Shown: in pieces, positions 55,140 to 64,000 of the stretch
How the letters are laid out: each line of letters starts with the position of its first letter
Numbering within the stretch: the stretch's first letter is position 1
Origin: Cytophagaceae bacterium
Lineage (GTDB): Bacteria; Bacteroidota; Bacteroidia; Cytophagales; Cytophagaceae
Assembly: GCA_025455005.1 (NCBI GenBank)
Contig: JALONH010000002.1
Location: 1-64,000 of the forward strand
Direction: 5' to 3'
DNA length: 64,000 bases
Program-made: the position numbers and the translations under genes
The notes under the pieces: generated by a model
What the model was told of the DNA's origin: nothing
The model's database searches: none
What the model saw: only the letters and a program-made list of their open reading frames with translations

Positions 55140-56384
55140 TTGGATCTGTTTGAAAAACTACAGAATGACAGGGGGCCTTTAGGTAAGCACTCCAGCATCG
55201 CTCACGGTTATTTTGCTTTCCCTAAATTAGAAGGGGCAATTTCACCTCATATGAAATTTAGAGGGAAAGATGTGTTAAACTGGAGTTTGAATAACTATAT
55301 AGGTTTAGCTAATCACCCGGAAGTTCGTGAAGCAGATGCACAAGGAGCGGCAGATTATGGATTAGCTTACCCAATGGGAGCTCGTATGATGTCCGGAAAC
55401 TCCAATCTAATTGAGACTTTTGAAAATCAATTAGCTAGTTTTATGGGTAAAGAAGATGCCATGGTATTAAATTTCGGGTACCAAGGTATAATGTCTATCA
55501 TTGATGCTCTTTTGGATCGGCATGATATCGTTATCTACGATTCTGAGTCACACGCTTGTATTATTGACGGTGTTCGCTTACATATGGGAAAACGTTTAGT
55601 ATTTCCTCATAATGATATCGATAACTTGAAAATGCAATTAGAACGTGCCAATAAAATGATTGATCCTACTAAAGGCTCCATTTTAGTGATTACGGAAGGC
55701 GTTTTTGGTATGGCCGGTGATATGGGCAGATTAAAAGAAATCGTTGAACTTAAAAATAAATATTCTTTCCGATTGTTGATTGATGATGCGCATGGATTTG
55801 GTACAATGGGAAAAACCGGTGCCGGTGCTGCAGAAGAGCAAGGAGTTCAAGATGGAGTAGATATCTATTTCTCTACTTTTGCTAAGTCAATGGCTAGTAT
55901 TGGGGCATTTGTAGCATCTAAAGAAAATGTAATAGAATATTTAAAATACAATACCCGTTCTCAGATTTTTGCGAAAACGTTACCTATGCCATTAGTTATA
56001 GGCAATATGAAACGTTTAGAATTGTTAAAATCGCAACCGGAATTACGTTCTAAGTTATGGGATGTTGTTAAAGCCCTTCAGAATGGCTTAAAAGAAAAAG
56101 GATTTAATATTGGCAGAACAGAATCTCCTGTAACACCTGTTTTCTTAAGCGGTACTGAAATGGAAGCGGCCCAAATGATTATCGATTTACGTGAAAATTA
56201 TGGTATTTTCTGTTCAATCGTTATATATCCAGTTGTTCCTAAGGGAGTTATGATGTTACGTTTAATCCCAACAGCGGAACATTCCTTGGCCGATGTGGAG
56301 CGTACGATTAAGGCCTTTTCGGATATTGCAGAGAAATTGAAAAACGGTGCCTATAGTAAAAGTTTAACCAACATGCCGGTTTAA
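55140..56384 (+). CDS. Alpha-oxoamine synthase: serine palmitoyltransferase or sulfonolipid synthase (SPT/SulA-like)
   Basis: PLP enzyme of fold-type I that condenses an amino acid with an acyl thioester. Lys249 in STFAKSMASIGAF forms the aldimine, His138 stacks on PLP (DSESHACIIDG), and Asp215 and His218 lie in LLIDDAHGFG. In Bacteroidota this family includes serine palmitoyltransferase (sphingolipids) and the cysteate-using enzyme of sulfonolipids (capnoids) in gliding species, and sequence alone does not separate them. The frame has no ATG near the 5' end: it is open back to a TAA at 55116, and TTG at 55140 is the only plausible start, giving MDLFEKLQND. Confidence 0.9.
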   Translation: MDLFEKLQNDRGPLGKHSSIAHGYFAFPKLEGAISPHMKFRGKDVLNWSLNNYIGLANHPEVREADAQGAADYGLAYPMGARMMSGNSNLIETFENQLASFMGKEDAMVLNFGYQGIMSIIDALLDRHDIVIYDSESHACIIDGVRLHMGKRLVFPHNDIDNLKMQLERANKMIDPTKGSILVITEGVFGMAGDMGRLKEIVELKNKYSFRLLIDDAHGFGTMGKTGAGAAEEQGVQDGVDIYFSTFAKSMASIGAFVASKENVIEYLKYNTRSQIFAKTLPMPLVIGNMKRLELLKSQPELRSKLWDVVKALQNGLKEKGFNIGRTESPVTPVFLSGTEMEAAQMIIDLRENYGIFCSIVIYPVVPKGVMMLRLIPTAEHSLADVERTIKAFSDIAEKLKNGAYSKSLTNMPV

Positions 56385-56401
56385 ATCTCTTAAATTTCAT
56401 T

Positions 56402-56438
56402 AAAAAGGGCAAAAAATTGTTTTTTGCCCTTTTTTTTT
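56402..56438 (+). terminator. Intrinsic terminator after the SPT-type gene
   Basis: A perfect 15-bp stem AAAAAGGGCAAAAAA / TTTTTTGCCCTTTTT with a TTG loop, then more T. It separates the gene from the hc1-like gene. Confidence 0.88.
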
Positions 56439-56486
56439 ATACTTTCATTACATGTAAAGTTTAAACTATTAACTTTTTAAATCGCA

Positions 56487-56666
56487 ATGAACAGATTACA
56501 ACAACTTAAGGATTTGATTGCATCGCTAGAGCCTGATTTTGTAAAGTTTTATGACAAGAAAAACAGTGCAGCGGGTACCCGCGTTCGTAAAGGGATGCAA
56601 GATCTGAAAAACTTAGCTCAAGAAATTAGAGTAGAAGTTCAAGAAATGAAAAATGATGAAGCTTAA
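56487..56666 (+). CDS. Histone H1-like (Hc1-type) small DNA-binding protein (59 aa)
   Basis: One residue below the 60-aa cut-off, so easily missed. MNRLQQLKDLIASLEPDFVKFYDKKNSAAGTRVRKGMQDLKNLA... carries the family pattern seen in Bacteroidota Hc1-like proteins: KFYxKxN-AAGTRVRKGMQ-L-LAQEIR-E-VQE-K. The family binds DNA and compacts nucleoids in Chlamydia, and its role in Bacteroidota is less clear. The gene is flanked by terminators on both sides, so it is a stand-alone unit and convergent with dapA. Confidence 0.88.
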   Translation: MNRLQQLKDLIASLEPDFVKFYDKKNSAAGTRVRKGMQDLKNLAQEIRVEVQEMKNDEA

Positions 56667-56696
56667 AAAAAAGTCTCCAATTAGGAGACTTTTTTT
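56666..56696. terminator. Bidirectional terminator between hc1-like gene and dapA
   Basis: A 13-bp perfect stem AAAAAAAGTCTCC / GGAGACTTTTTTT with an AATTA loop; it overlaps the last base of the small gene and the dapA stop. Confidence 0.88.
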
Positions 56697-57588
56697 ATGC
56701 TACTACCTTATTTTTTAAATAAGCTGCGTACGCTATTTTAATTTTGCTTTCTAAGCTATCACTCGACGGAACTAACGGTAAACGCACTTGGTCGTTCATT
56801 AATTGCATATGACGGAGCAACGTTTTTACCCCAACCGGATTCCCTTCTTCATACATTAAAGTATTGATTTCAGAAAGTGATTTTAATACTTCCGTAGCAT
56901 GTTGAAAGCGAGACTGTAAAGCAGAACGAATCATATCTGAGAAGGCCTTAGGGAATGGATTGGCTAAAACAGATATCGTTCCTACAGCTCCTATCGAAAT
57001 TGCAGGGACTGCTAACATATCATCTCCTACAATTAATAAGAATTCATCTCTTGTATTTTTTATAATGTCTAACATTTGTGTTAAATCACCACCGGCTTCT
57101 TTTACCCCTAAAATATTAGGGATTTCAGATAAACGAATAGAGGTTTTAGCTGATATATTAATACCAGTTCTCCCCGGAACATTGTAGGTTAAAACAGGAA
57201 CAGGACTTTCGTCTGCTATGGCTTTATAATGTTGAAATATGCCTTCTTGTGATGGTTTGTTATAATATGGACATACCGACAATACAGCATCTACTCCATT
57301 GAAATTAGTGGTACGAATACGTTCTAAAATCTCCTTAGTATGATTTCCTCCGATTCCAAACATAACCGGAACTCTATTGTTGTTTACTTCTATAGCAACT
57401 CTTAACAGTTCGTTTTTCTCTTCTAAGGATGTGGTAGCGGATTCAGCTGTTGTACCATTTACGGTTATGTAATCTACACTATTGGATATACAATATTCAA
57501 TTAGGTTTTTATAAGCGTTCCAATCGATGGACTGATCGTCATTAAAAGGGGTAACTAATGCTACACCGGTTCCATAAAATGTTTGCAT
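56695..57588 (-). CDS. dapA: 4-hydroxy-tetrahydrodipicolinate synthase
   Basis: First committed enzyme of diaminopimelate/lysine synthesis. The Schiff-base Lys163 (GVKEAGGD), Tyr135 (YNVPGRTG) and GTTAES (residues 46-51; usually GTTGES) motifs are visible, and the length of 297 aa is normal. The G to A change in GTTAES is tolerated in other members, to my knowledge. Diaminopimelate feeds peptidoglycan, consistent with mtgA nearby. Confidence 0.96.
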   Translation of the reverse strand: MQTFYGTGVALVTPFNDDQSIDWNAYKNLIEYCISNSVDYITVNGTTAESATTSLEEKNELLRVAIEVNNNRVPVMFGIGGNHTKEILERIRTTNFNGVDAVLSVCPYYNKPSQEGIFQHYKAIADESPVPVLTYNVPGRTGINISAKTSIRLSEIPNILGVKEAGGDLTQMLDIIKNTRDEFLLIVGDDMLAVPAISIGAVGTISVLANPFPKAFSDMIRSALQSRFQHATEVLKSLSEINTLMYEEGNPVGVKTLLRHMQLMNDQVRLPLVPSSDSLESKIKIAYAAYLKNKVVA

Positions 57589-57674
57589 GGTACAAATTTA
57601 AGCTTACAAATTTCGTGAATAATCCTGATATTTAGAATGGAAATACTTATAAATTACGCAATACGTTGAAAACT

Positions 57675-59720
<2,046 letters not shown>

Positions 59721-59793
59721 TTAAATACCTTTCAGATGCTTATCAAAACAATTTTAGCTAACTTACAAACATTCTTTATAAGAGGTGGAGACA

Positions 59794-60450
59794 ATGAAAA
59801 AAATAGGATGGTTTACGGGTCATATACTGTTGTTTTTTTTTATTTTTTCTTGGGAAATCGTTTTGTTGCATCGATGGATTAATCCTATGTTCACTCCTTT
59901 AATGGGTATACGAGTCGTACAAGGAGGATTAAAAGGTGAATGGGTGGGTGCAAAAAGAGATTGGATTTCCTTCGAAGAAATGCCCACTTCTATTAAGCGT
60001 CAAATAGTAGCCAGTGAAGATGCTACCTTTTATCAACACCATGGATTTGATTTTGAGGGTATTCGAAAAGCAATTGAATACAATAAAAAAAATAAAGGCA
60101 AAAGAATGAGAGGTGCTTCAACGATATCTCAACAAACTGCAAAAAATATTTTTTTATGGCCTAGTCGGGATTGGATTCGAAAAGGCTTGGAAACATACTT
60201 TACCGTTTTAATCGAAACAGCTTGGAGTAAAGAGAGGATATTAGAGGTGTATTTGAATAATATTGAATTTGGAAAAGGAATTTATGGAATTGAAGCTGCA
60301 GCACAATTTTATTATAAAAAAAGCGCTAATAAGTTAACGTCCCATCAAACGGCAGCATTGGTAGCCGTTGTACCTGCACCCCTTAGACGGAATCCTTTGT
60401 ATCCTTCTAAACGAATGCGAACAAAGATTCAGCAGTTAAAAAGCCAATAA
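59794..60450 (+). CDS. mtgA: Monofunctional peptidoglycan glycosyltransferase
   Basis: GT51 enzyme that polymerises lipid II. One N-terminal transmembrane helix (about residues 5-24) anchors it, followed by the catalytic Glu in IVASEDATFYQHHGFDFEGI and RGASTISQQTAKNIFLWPSRDW, KERILEVYLNNIEFGKGIYG, and the DLLP-less C-terminal AVVPAPLRRNP. At 218 aa it has no transpeptidase domain. I use the ATG at 59794, preceded by AGAGGTGGAG, over the GTG at 59785. Its end overlaps the next minus-strand gene by 15 bases. Confidence 0.95.
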   Translation: MKKIGWFTGHILLFFFIFSWEIVLLHRWINPMFTPLMGIRVVQGGLKGEWVGAKRDWISFEEMPTSIKRQIVASEDATFYQHHGFDFEGIRKAIEYNKKNKGKRMRGASTISQQTAKNIFLWPSRDWIRKGLETYFTVLIETAWSKERILEVYLNNIEFGKGIYGIEAAAQFYYKKSANKLTSHQTAALVAVVPAPLRRNPLYPSKRMRTKIQQLKSQ

Positions 60451-61713
60451 GTGCTGTAAGGCTTTACCCGAAAGAATAGAATCTTCTACCATTTGTTTAG
60501 CCTTCTCCATAGGAATGGATAAGCTGCAGTGTAATAGGGTAGATCCGGTATACACGATACTATAATAGGCTTCATTTTTATTCCCCTTGAGGGCATCGAG
60601 ACCTAAGATAGCGGCATCCGTAGCTTGAGTATATTTTCCTGGTTTTTGTTCAAATGAAAAGGCTATAACACTAGGATCACATATATGTTCTGAAATGACT
60701 TGCCCATCCCAATGCATAAGTGTCGTGGTTCGTTGCAGCGGGAGTTGTCCGGATCCTTCGAGTCCTTTACTTATTAGAGCTTGTGCGGCTTGGTTCTGTC
60801 GAGCTATCTGTTGAACTACTTCTTGTTTATAGTGTGGATGAGTATACCCACTGAATAGTATATTACCGGTAGTAGATTGAAGGGGTTGAAGTAGTTTTTC
60901 AAACGTAGCTAAAAATGGACGTTTCACCATTTCTTTTCGCATTGCGCGTAAGGCATATAAGGAAGGGAAAAATACAGACTGATCCATGTAGGCCCAACCC
61001 ACTGAGGAATCCATTATTTTTTGTTGACAGATAGAAAGTGAATACGACACCGAAAGATGTAGTGCTTGAAGCACCCCATGAGACGTATGACCGAATTTTG
61101 GAGCTACTGATTTTACGCCATGAACAATTGTAGGATAGCCAATAGAGGCAAGTGTTGCCGCAAGAAAGATGGATACATTATAATGGCGATCATAACCATC
61201 ATAACTATCTCCAATATCAATCAGGAGGGGAAGCGGAAGCGTCAGTCGGTTACAGTTTTCATATAGAACATCGAAGAAGGCTCTATTTTCATCGCTTGTT
61301 TCTCTCTTTAATCGTTGGGCCTCTAAAAATGTTGCTTTAATGTAATCCGGAGTATCGGAATGTAAAAGCAAAGTCATCGCTTCCCTTGCTTCAACATACG
61401 TGAGGGATTTTTTTAATAAGGTTTGAATCGTATACTGACCTAATGGATTCGAAGAAGATTGAGTAAATAAAAAGTGAACTTCTTCTGGCAGAGTGGATAG
61501 AGGAAGCCCATCCAGAAAATTTTTTTCTTCTATAGTCTTATCTAACAGTATTAATGCGGTCAATAATGTTGCTAATGTTGTAATAGAATAGGTTTTTTGA
61601 TTCAAAATCTCCTTCAGTTGATCTAAGTCTGAAGCAGATAAATGCTTACTACCTTCCGGTCCGATTCCTTTTTTCTTTAACAATAATTCTAAAGAATTCC
61701 ATTCGTGCGCCAT
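60436..61713 (-). CDS. TrpD2-like glycosyltransferase family 3 protein (425 aa)
   Basis: Resembles anthranilate phosphoribosyltransferase in fold: N-terminal helical dimer domain, then IDIGDSYDGYDRHYNVSIFLAATLASIGYPTIVHG and SVAPKFGHTSHGVLQALH in the positions of the GTGGD and KHGNR PRPP-binding motifs. Those motifs are degenerate (GDSYDG in place of GTGGDG; VHGVKS in place of KHGNR), so it probably does not make phosphoribosylanthranilate. No trp genes are nearby. The TrpD2/YbiB group is reported to bind nucleic acids. I cannot assign this protein a substrate. Confidence 0.7.
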   Translation of the reverse strand: MAHEWNSLELLLKKKGIGPEGSKHLSASDLDQLKEILNQKTYSITTLATLLTALILLDKTIEEKNFLDGLPLSTLPEEVHFLFTQSSSNPLGQYTIQTLLKKSLTYVEAREAMTLLLHSDTPDYIKATFLEAQRLKRETSDENRAFFDVLYENCNRLTLPLPLLIDIGDSYDGYDRHYNVSIFLAATLASIGYPTIVHGVKSVAPKFGHTSHGVLQALHLSVSYSLSICQQKIMDSSVGWAYMDQSVFFPSLYALRAMRKEMVKRPFLATFEKLLQPLQSTTGNILFSGYTHPHYKQEVVQQIARQNQAAQALISKGLEGSGQLPLQRTTTLMHWDGQVISEHICDPSVIAFSFEQKPGKYTQATDAAILGLDALKGNKNEAYYSIVYTGSTLLHCSLSIPMEKAKQMVEDSILSGKALQHLLAF

Positions 61714-61765
61714 AAAACTTTGGTCTTTTTTACAATATTATGTATAAATACGTAAATTAGTACGT

Positions 61766-63556
61766 ATGTCTACCGCTGAAGTACGAAATAAAGTTGTTGT
61801 CAAAGAGAAGTCAGCTCAACGATTAACTCGATTGTATATTATTGCCTTGTCTATGGTAGCCATCTTAACGATTGCCGGGCAGTTTATTATACAAAAGAGT
61901 ATTAAAGACCAATTAAGTGATTCGCGCGTCGTAAATTTTTCGGGACGTCAACGATATCAGAGTCAAGAGATAACAAAACTTTGTTTGCTCGTGAGAGATA
62001 CCTTACCTATAAGTACCTACAAAGATATTCGTAAAAGTATTTTACAGTTAACTGCTGAATGGGAGCTCCGTCATTTAGCCTTACAGTATGGTAATGATTC
62101 TTTAAAAATACCTAAGAATTCAAGCCTACCTATTGCGGATTTGTTTACAGAGGCTGACCCTTATTTTTATATAGTTTATAACAATGCCAGAACGATAGCC
62201 TTGTTGGATTCAAAGGATTCACTGTATGTCAAGCGATTGAATGTAGCCATCGAAAATGTGTTATCGAACGAGAAATTGTTTTTAGATATCATGAATAAGA
62301 TTGTATTTCGATTTGATTTTGAGGCACGAGAAAAGGTGGCATGGTTAGAAAAGATTGAATACATACTTTTTATTTTGACTCTAGTTGTATTATTATTTGA
62401 AGGTTTTTTTATTTTCAGGCCGGCATCAAAAACCATCGAACAAAACATAGAAGAGTTGATTGATGCAGAGCAACAAGCAATGACATTAGCTCAAAAGTTA
62501 AGAGTGAGCAATACAAGTTTATCCAAGTCTTTAAAAGAATTAAAAGATGTTACGTTTGCATTAGAACATGCTACCGTGATGATTCGAACAGACCCACAGG
62601 GTATCATCACCTATACCAGTGAAAAGTTTTGTTCTATTTTGAAATATGATGCAGAAGATTTAGTAGGTAAGTCGTTAGAAGTATTAAATAGTCATTATCA
62701 TAGTCAACAGTTTTTTGATGATTTGTGGAAGACTATTTCTAGAGGGGACATTTGGAATGATGAGATTCGGAATAAGGCCAAGGATGGAAGTTATGTATGG
62801 TTGGATACAACGATAATTCCGGTTTATAATGAATACAATGCAATTGGCCAATACATTGCTATTTATACTGATTTAACAGAAAAATTTAAACATAGTATCA
62901 GCGAACAAAAGATTCGAACGGCGTCTGTATTAGAAGGGCAAGAAAAAGAAAGAAGAAAAATTGCTCGTGAATTGCACGATGGATTAGGTCAAATGTTAAC
63001 CGCATTGCGTTTTAATATACAAGCAATACCGGAGACGATAGAAAAAGAAGAAAATGGGTTAGTAAAAACGATTAAGCAATCCATTACTGAAATTATTCAA
63101 GAAGTTCGTAGGATTTCCTTTGATTTGATGCCAAGTGTATTACATGATTTTGGTTTATCGGCCGGACTGCATCATTTATGTGAACGCATGAATGCAAATA
63201 GTACAGCTGTCGAAATACATTACATTGGAACCGATAATACATTTCGATTGGATAAAAACTTTGAAATAAATTTATATCGGATTGCCCAAGAAGCGATGAA
63301 TAACGCTATCAAATATGCAGAGCCGAATAAAATTGAAATGGATTTACAATTGTCAAGTAAACAGTTAGTGTTGGTCATTCAAGATGATGGCAATGGATTT
63401 ATTCCATCGGATAAAAAGAAAATAGATGGATCTGGGAGAGGGTTAACAAACATAAAAGAAAGAGTTAATTTATTAAACGGAAATCTTATCTTTAACAGTA
63501 TAATAGGAGAAGGTACTACAGTTCGTGTAGAAGTACCTCTTACTCAAAAAATATGA
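61766..63556 (+). CDS. Membrane sensor histidine kinase, PilJ-type sensor plus PAS, HisKA_3 class (596 aa)
   Basis: NarL-class sensor kinase. A transmembrane helix (about residues 27-47) is followed by a periplasmic PilJ/NarX-like helical domain (SDSRVVNFSGRQRYQSQEI) and a second transmembrane helix near residue 209-226. A coiled-coil and a PAS domain (EHATVMIRTDPQGIITYTSEKF, about 265-370) precede the dimerisation/phosphoacceptor box with His404 in RRKIARELHDGLGQ. The HATPase domain has NLYRIAQEAMNNAIKYA (N box), QDDGNGF and GRGLTNIKERV. Overlaps the response regulator by 4 bases (ATGA). Confidence 0.93.
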   Translation: MSTAEVRNKVVVKEKSAQRLTRLYIIALSMVAILTIAGQFIIQKSIKDQLSDSRVVNFSGRQRYQSQEITKLCLLVRDTLPISTYKDIRKSILQLTAEWELRHLALQYGNDSLKIPKNSSLPIADLFTEADPYFYIVYNNARTIALLDSKDSLYVKRLNVAIENVLSNEKLFLDIMNKIVFRFDFEAREKVAWLEKIEYILFILTLVVLLFEGFFIFRPASKTIEQNIEELIDAEQQAMTLAQKLRVSNTSLSKSLKELKDVTFALEHATVMIRTDPQGIITYTSEKFCSILKYDAEDLVGKSLEVLNSHYHSQQFFDDLWKTISRGDIWNDEIRNKAKDGSYVWLDTTIIPVYNEYNAIGQYIAIYTDLTEKFKHSISEQKIRTASVLEGQEKERRKIARELHDGLGQMLTALRFNIQAIPETIEKEENGLVKTIKQSITEIIQEVRRISFDLMPSVLHDFGLSAGLHHLCERMNANSTAVEIHYIGTDNTFRLDKNFEINLYRIAQEAMNNAIKYAEPNKIEMDLQLSSKQLVLVIQDDGNGFIPSDKKKIDGSGRGLTNIKERVNLLNGNLIFNSIIGEGTTVRVEVPLTQKI

Positions 63557-64000
63557 AAATGATACAGGTAGTTTTGGTAGATGATCATAGTATTGTTCGA
63601 GATGGAGTCCGAGCAACATTAAAAGATCAAAAAAATATAAAAATAATTGGAGAAGCCTCTAATGGTAAAGATGCTGTTAAACTTGTTTCAGAATTAGAAC
63701 CGGATGTAGTTATTATGGACATAGCGATGCCGGAGATGAATGGTATAGAAGCAACTGACTTGTTGACGAAAAAGAAAATACAATCTAAAGTCATCATATT
63801 ATCTATGCACGATAATGAGACCTATGTATTAAAAAGTGTAGAAGCAGGCGCCATGGGGTATTTGTTAAAAGATGTTGACAAAGAAGAATTTGTGAAAGCA
63901 ATCAATGTAGTGGCCTCCGGTGAAAAATATTTTAATACAACTATATCTACCTTGTTGGTAAATGGATATTTAAATAAAGTAAAACAAGGAGAGTTAAAGA
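63553..64000 (+). CDS. NarL/FixJ-type response regulator, C-terminus cut by window edge
   Basis: Receiver domain of a two-component regulator: VVLVDDHSIVRDGVRATL at the N-terminus, phosphorylation site Asp56 in VVIMDIAMPEMNG, Ser/Thr and Lys in ILSMHD and GYLLKD. The frame is open at the window end after about 149 residues, with the LuxR-type DNA-binding helix-turn-helix expected beyond. Cognate partner of the upstream kinase by overlap. The target genes are unknown. Confidence 0.93.
   Translation, partial: MKMIQVVLVDDHSIVRDGVRATLKDQKNIKIIGEASNGKDAVKLVSELEPDVVIMDIAMPEMNGIEATDLLTKKKIQSKVIILSMHDNETYVLKSVEAGAMGYLLKDVDKEEFVKAINVVASGEKYFNTTISTLLVNGYLNKVKQGELK

Noticed and set aside
60436-60450. 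Overlap of mtgA and TrpD-like gene as an assembly error
   Set aside because: Convergent 3' overlaps of this length occur elsewhere in the window (gpsA/maf, 17884-17895), and both frames are intact.

Overview
The window looks like a chromosomal segment from a gliding-type Bacteroidota, most likely a Cytophaga relative. The signs are low GC by eye, type IX secretion (T9SS) C-terminal sorting domains on two giant surface proteins, a tmRNA tag GEESYAMAA of Bacteroidota type, -7 elements of the form TAnnTTTG, a eukaryote-type NADP isocitrate dehydrogenase, a serine palmitoyltransferase-type enzyme, an Hc1 histone-like peptide, and a cellulase locus with no SusC/SusD pair. I see no phage, IS element, CRISPR array or tRNA gene. 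The only RNA gene I can support is ssrA.

Layout. 1-4010 (minus): partial secreted M4 metallopeptidase, a small secreted protein and ispE, probably one transcript. 4058-10659 (plus): three genes of pglC/pglD/pglE type (sugar transferase, acetyltransferase, PLP aminotransferase) followed by a very large secreted TPR-CHAT protein. 10729-16806 (minus): icd, an M16 metallopeptidase, and dnaX, which is split by an A10 run and reads as a probable programmed frameshift. 16944-17343: ssrA. 17437-19039: a YkgJ-type cysteine-cluster protein, an unknown membrane-anchored protein and an ACT-domain protein. 19161-24164 (plus): hisC-hisB-hisH-hisA-hisF-tyrA. 24245-32281: a T9SS parallel beta-helix protein and gltA (minus), then a T9SS RCC1-repeat protein (plus). 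32497-41082 (plus): a tight five-gene operon of two outer-membrane barrel proteins, a lipoprotein, a protein with three carbohydrate-binding-like repeats and a GH9 cellulase. 41198-64000: mostly housekeeping genes (BaiN-like flavoprotein, HerA-like ATPase, TerB-like, leuS, thyA, gpsA, maf, spt/sulA-like, hc1, dapA, ligA, mtgA), ending in a histidine kinase/response regulator pair cut by the window edge.

How it fits together. The most distinctive system is the cellulose-type locus at 32497-41082: barrel proteins, a surface lipoprotein and a repeat binding protein are co-transcribed with a GH9 enzyme, which suggests contact-dependent polysaccharide handling outside the Sus paradigm. The T9SS-exported RCC1 and beta-helix proteins, and a possible protein O-glycosylation segment (pglCDE), fit the same surface-centred lifestyle. 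The strongest molecular oddity is dnaX: the in-frame product stops just after a run of ten adenines, while a -1 shift opens a 190-residue tau-like C-terminus.
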